DNA from: Herbaspirillum sp.
GTDB lineage: Bacteria; Pseudomonadota; Gammaproteobacteria; Burkholderiales; Burkholderiaceae_D
Assembly (NCBI RefSeq): GCF_017744395.1
Contig: NZ_JAGIBI010000003.1
Coordinates: 248,001-312,000, forward strand
Length of the DNA stretch: 64,000 bases
Direction: 5' to 3'
Shown here: piece after piece, positions 60,670-64,000 of the stretch
Layout: each line of letters opens with the position of its first letter
Numbering within the stretch: position 1 is the stretch's first letter
The notes under the pieces: model-generated
Database searches by the model: none
What the model was told of the DNA's origin: nothing
What the model saw: the letters and a program-made list of their open reading frames with translations, nothing else
Made by a program: the position numbers and the translations under genes

Positions 60670-62319
60670 TTATTGCCGCGCCGGTTGGCGCGCGGCCATC
60701 GGATGCGCCGTGGCGGGCAATGTCGCCTGGGGGCGCGGCGGGGCTTCGTCGCCGATCTTGAATACAGAGACCGCCTGGCCCAGCCGGTGCGCCTGGTCGC
60801 GCAGGTTCTCGGCAGCGGCGGCGGCCTGTTCCACCAGCGCCGCGTTCTGCTGCGTGGTTTCGTCGATCGAGTTGATCGACTGGTTGAGCTGTTCGACGCC
60901 GCCGCTTTGTTCTCTGCTGGCAATGGTGATTTCGTTCATGGTCACGGCCATGCCTTGCACCGCATTGCGTATCTCATCCATCGCGTGCGCCGTTTCGCGC
61001 ACCAGCAGGTTGCCGCTTTCCACCTTGCTGCCGGAATCGTCGATCAGGGTCTTGATGTCCTTGGCCGCCGCCGCCGAGCGTTGCGCCAGCGTGCGCACTT
61101 CGGCCGCCACCACCGCGAAGCCGCGCCCCTGTTCGCCGGCGCGCGCCGCTTCCACGGCGGCATTGAGCGCCAGGATATTGGTTTGGAACGAGATGCCGTC
61201 GATCAGGCCGATGATGTCAACGATCTTGGCGGAAGCGGTATTGATTTCTTCCATCGTCACGCCCATGCGCCGCACCGATTCGCTGCCGCGGTTGGCAATC
61301 TCGGATGCCGATTGCGCCTGGCGGTCGGCATTGGCCGCCGACTCGGCGTTCTGGCGTACCGTGGCGGCGAACTGTTCGACGCTGGAGGCGGTTTCTTCCA
61401 GGCTGGACGCCTGGGATTCGGTACGGCCGGAGAGGTCAAGGTTGCCGTTGGCGATTTCCTGCGTCGATACCGCGATGGAATCCACATTGCTGCGTACGTC
61501 GCCGATGATGGAACGCAGGTTGACGTTGAGTTGCTGCAGCGCCTGCAGCAGCAGTCCCATGTCGCCATGCCGGTTGGTGTCGACCTGCAGGTTGAGGTCG
61601 CCGCCGGCCAGGCCGTGCACGGCGCCGATGGCTTGTTTGAGCGGCGTCACGATAGCGCTGTGCAGCAGGGCCCAGGAGCCCAGCAGCAGTGTGACGCCCG
61701 CCAGCGTGCCGGCCCATATCGGATACGGGTTGGCGCCGGCCAGGCGCACGGCGTTGCCGGAAACGAAGCCGCCGGCAACGAACATGATTGCCAGTACGGT
61801 CATGACCAGGCCTAGCCGGCGCGCAATGGAGGTATTGCGCAGGTTCAGCAGCCAGCCGGCCAGGCCGCTGCGCACGGCGGCGCCGCGCCGGATGCGCAAG
61901 CCGCCCGCCTGGCCCGCGCTGAAGCGGCGGTAGACGGCATCGGCCGCTTGCACCTGCTCGCGCGAGGGACGGGTGCGCACCGACATGTAGCCGACCATCC
62001 GGCCATTTTCTCGCACCGGCGTGACGTTGGCCTGCACCCAGTAGAAGTCGCCGTTCTTGCAGCGGTTCTTGACCAGACCGTTCCACGGCAGCCCCGATTT
62101 GATCGTGGCCCACAGGTCGGCAAAGGCTTCGCGCGGCATGTCGGGATGGCGCACGATGTTTTGCGGGGCGCCGATCAGTTCGGCTTCGGTGAAGCCGCTG
62201 ATCTCGATAAAGTAGGGATTGACGTAGGTGATGTTGCCTTGGAGGTCGGTCTTGGAGACGATCGACTTGCCATCTTTCATCAGGCGTTCGTGGGTGGTGA
62301 CCGGCAGGTTCTTGCGCAT
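60670..62319 (-). CDS. Aer-like methyl-accepting chemotaxis protein
   Basis: The 549-residue product starts MRKNLPVTTHERLMKDGKSI and has an N-terminal PAS domain (about residues 15–115; ITYVNPYFIEISGFTEAELI, DFYWVQANVTPVRENGRMVG). Two membrane segments follow (about 165–215, LGLVMTVLAIMFVAGGFVSG and IWAGTLAGVTLLLGSWALLH), then a HAMP-like region and a long signalling domain with EQGRGFAVVAAEVRTLAQRS. It lacks the C-terminal NWETF-type methylation-enzyme tether. It is a redox or energy-type receptor of the Aer kind. ATG 62319 follows AAGGGG. Confidence 0.9.
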   Translation of the reverse strand: MRKNLPVTTHERLMKDGKSIVSKTDLQGNITYVNPYFIEISGFTEAELIGAPQNIVRHPDMPREAFADLWATIKSGLPWNGLVKNRCKNGDFYWVQANVTPVRENGRMVGYMSVRTRPSREQVQAADAVYRRFSAGQAGGLRIRRGAAVRSGLAGWLLNLRNTSIARRLGLVMTVLAIMFVAGGFVSGNAVRLAGANPYPIWAGTLAGVTLLLGSWALLHSAIVTPLKQAIGAVHGLAGGDLNLQVDTNRHGDMGLLLQALQQLNVNLRSIIGDVRSNVDSIAVSTQEIANGNLDLSGRTESQASSLEETASSVEQFAATVRQNAESAANADRQAQSASEIANRGSESVRRMGVTMEEINTASAKIVDIIGLIDGISFQTNILALNAAVEAARAGEQGRGFAVVAAEVRTLAQRSAAAAKDIKTLIDDSGSKVESGNLLVRETAHAMDEIRNAVQGMAVTMNEITIASREQSGGVEQLNQSINSIDETTQQNAALVEQAAAAAENLRDQAHRLGQAVSVFKIGDEAPPRPQATLPATAHPMAARQPARQ

Positions 62320-62604
62320 GCTATTTCCCCTTGCGTTAGAGCGCCGGATCCTATGCCATCGGCTGGCCCGGCGCCTGTCGTTGTGGACGCTGCGCACCTT
62401 CTCCAGGTGCGGCAGCCCTGCGAACTCAAACTATCGCTACTGTGGGTGAAACTGGATACGTCGGTAAAGCGGGTCGATGGTGCGGGTGTATCGGCGGGAC
62501 TTGGTGAAACTCGATCTCCATGTATTTTTATTAAAATATAAGTTGATTAACAGTTACGTTCCGGCGCGTGGAGACTGCGCTCCAGAGGAGCCGGCTTGTC
62601 GCCG

Positions 62605-63201
62605 TTATTGTTTCGGTTGTACCTGGAACAGCAGGCCTTGCGGCACCACTTCTACCGACAGCAACTGATCGGAGACGACTTCCGTCATGCGCTGTCCCGG
62701 ATTGTCGAGGGCGATGCCGGTCAGGCGGGTGATCAGCGGCAACAGTTTTTCCGGGGCGGCGACGATGAAACTGCGCGCCGTACTATCCGCGCAGATCAGG
62801 AATTCGTCGCGGGCCGCCTGGGAGCGGTCGGTGAGCAGCACGCCGACCGCCCGCAGTTCTCCTTTCTTGTTGAGCGTGCCGAGCATGGAGGTCTGTGCTG
62901 GGCCGACCCTGGTTTCCAGGACGTATTCATACCGGCCGGGATGCAGGCGGGACGGGTCGAGCCGGTACAGGCCGGCCATATGTTCCGGCTCCTCCACCCG
63001 CATGCCGGCCAGTACGGCCGGCAGCCGCGCGTTGAAACGGCTGGCAAATTCGGTCGGGGTGACACCCAGCGTGGTTTCCGCCGCCGCGTGTTGCGCCAGT
63101 TTCCGGTCGACGGAGCGGTCGCAGCCGGCCAGCAGGCTTGCCGTCGCCAGGGCGGCGCACAGCAGCAGGCGCTGGGAAAGGAGGGAAGGCGAGTGCATCA
63201 T
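62605..63201 (-). CDS. Putative lipoprotein
   Basis: The 198-residue product starts MMHSPSLLSQRLLLCAALAT and has a lipobox SLLAGC, so it is a likely lipoprotein. The rest has GVTPTEFASRFNARLPAVLA, LYRLDPSRLHPGRYEYVLET and SFIVAAPEKLLPLITRLTGI, with a mixed alpha/beta pattern and no family that I recognise. Its role is unknown. The start at 63201 has a second ATG three bases on. Confidence 0.65.
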   Translation of the reverse strand: MMHSPSLLSQRLLLCAALATASLLAGCDRSVDRKLAQHAAAETTLGVTPTEFASRFNARLPAVLAGMRVEEPEHMAGLYRLDPSRLHPGRYEYVLETRVGPAQTSMLGTLNKKGELRAVGVLLTDRSQAARDEFLICADSTARSFIVAAPEKLLPLITRLTGIALDNPGQRMTEVVSDQLLSVEVVPQGLLFQVQPKQ

Positions 63202-63371
63202 GGCCGGAACAATCGGTGGTGTAGGTTGTGGCATTGTGCACCAGATCGTCGTGGCGCAACCTGCCACAGATCAAGGATAGGCGGGATTGCCGGCGGCATG
63301 CGGCAGTGCCGCATAGCCGGCGATGATGATAAAGTGGCCGTTTTACCGACATCTCCATGCATTGCCATCCC

Positions 63372-63779
63372 ATGAGCGACCTATCAGTGCAACGCACCTC
63401 CGACCTTGACGAACTGCGCGGCATCATCCGCCAGTTTTCCAGCGAACGCGACTGGCTGCGTTTCCATACGCCGAAAAATCTTGCCATGGCGCTGTCGGTG
63501 GAGGCGGCCGAGCTGATGGAACATTTCCAGTGGCTGCCCACCGGCGCCGACCATGAACTCGACGCCGCCGCCCGCGAGGGCATACGGCATGAGATGGCCG
63601 ATGTGCTGGTCTACCTGATCCAGTTGGCCGACCACACCGGCGTCGACCTGCGCGAAGCGGTGCTGGAGAAAATGGAACTGAATCGCCGCAAGTACCCCGT
63701 CGAGCAGGCGCGCGGCAGTTCGCGCAAATATACGGCTTACGGCACCGGCAAGAATGACGCAAGCAGCGACAAGCAATAA
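63372..63779 (+). CDS. MazG-like nucleotide pyrophosphohydrolase
   Basis: The 135-residue product starts MSDLSVQRTSDLDELRGIIR and has the MazG-type metal-binding pattern NLAMALSVEAAELMEHFQWL and EMADVLVYLIQLADHTGVDL (EExxE-like motifs), with LNRRKYPVEQARGSSRKYTA at the end. This is the dCTPase/MazG-like (DCTPP1) family, which hydrolyses non-canonical or excess dNTPs to the monophosphate. An ATG five codons earlier (63357) is another start. A single gene on the plus strand. Confidence 0.9.
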   Translation: MSDLSVQRTSDLDELRGIIRQFSSERDWLRFHTPKNLAMALSVEAAELMEHFQWLPTGADHELDAAAREGIRHEMADVLVYLIQLADHTGVDLREAVLEKMELNRRKYPVEQARGSSRKYTAYGTGKNDASSDKQ

Positions 63780-63851
63780 CAGGAACCGCCGCCGCAGTTG
63801 AACCGCGGCGGCCCCGATGATGCCAATGCCATCTTCTGCCGGGAGCAAGCC

Positions 63852-64000
63852 TTGAGTAACTGGAACGACGGATACGTCTTCGACATCGCCTACACCTACG
63901 GCTACTATCCCGGCATGAACCCGGCGCGCCTGCCGTTGGCGTTCGCCTTCCACGGCCTGCGCTCGCCGGTGGTCCAGGAGGCCTGCGAACTGGGCTTCGG
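63852..64000 (+). CDS. SAM-dependent methyltransferase, N-terminal part (runs off window)
   Basis: From a TTG start at 63852, with GGGAG six bases ahead, the frame encodes SNWNDGYVFDIAYTYGYYPG and MNPARLPLAFAFHGLRSPVV to the window end. The DIAYTYGYYxxxNPxRLxLAF pattern fits the N-terminus of class I SAM-dependent methyltransferases of the group with a methyltransferase regulatory domain. The SAM-binding motif lies beyond the edge. It follows the MazG-like gene by 72 bp. Confidence 0.7.
   Translation, partial: MSNWNDGYVFDIAYTYGYYPGMNPARLPLAFAFHGLRSPVVQEACELGF

Overview
The window looks like chromosomal DNA of a betaproteobacterium, most likely of the order Burkholderiales, family Oxalobacteraceae (Herbaspirillum-like). 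This rests on general gene content and codon bias: high GC, a pcm–rhodanese–tolC string, RND pumps, recQ, trmB and arsC of betaproteobacterial type. No species-level marker (such as 16S rRNA) is present, so the placement is an inference.

Left part, 1–25,310 (all on the minus strand): a surface-polysaccharide (O-antigen or capsule-type) cluster of 23 genes packed with 1–14 nt overlaps or very short gaps, read from right to left and running off the left end of the window. It opens with a four-gene set for a UDP-diacetamido-uronic acid (dehydrogenase, 3-oxidoreductase, N-acetyltransferase, aminotransferase; WbpA/B/D/E type), followed by an L-2-hydroxyglutarate oxidase that could recycle the by-product of the WbpB-type step. 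Further on are a second DegT aminotransferase, two sugar epimerases, two asparagine-synthetase-like amidotransferases, two methyltransferases, a FAD protein, a FemAB/GNAT-like acyltransferase, a Wzx-type flippase and four glycosyltransferases. A three-gene module (NodB-like deacetylase, formyltransferase, related GT-B glycosyltransferase) occurs twice. Upstream of the run lie an RfaH/NusG-like antiterminator gene (25,741–26,238) and a 430-nt leader with a hairpin whose loop carries the ops core GCGGTAGC.

Middle part, 26,428–41,250: an efflux region. The first RND system (adaptor, permease, outer-membrane lipoprotein) is divergent from a TetR/AcrR-type repressor gene, with a perfect 12+12 bp palindrome of AcrR-operator type between them. 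Then come tolC, a rhodanese gene and pcm, and a second RND system made of a TetR gene, adaptor and permease without its own outer-membrane gene.

Right part, 41,578–64,000: mostly housekeeping and accessory genes. These include a YkgJ-type cysteine-cluster protein, a DUF2520-type oxidoreductase, arsC, two tandem uppP paralogues, recQ, trmB, tRNA-Gly(TCC), small stress and lipoprotein genes, an iron/manganese transporter of VIT1/CCC1 type next to a cytochrome b561, a CXXCW rhodanese-like protein, a uracil-DNA glycosylase-family protein, a TRIC-type channel, a large autotransporter carrying a complete PAP2 acid-phosphatase signature, an Aer-like chemotaxis receptor, a MazG-like pyrophosphohydrolase and the start of a methyltransferase gene. 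No insertion sequence, CRISPR array, prophage or rRNA operon was seen.
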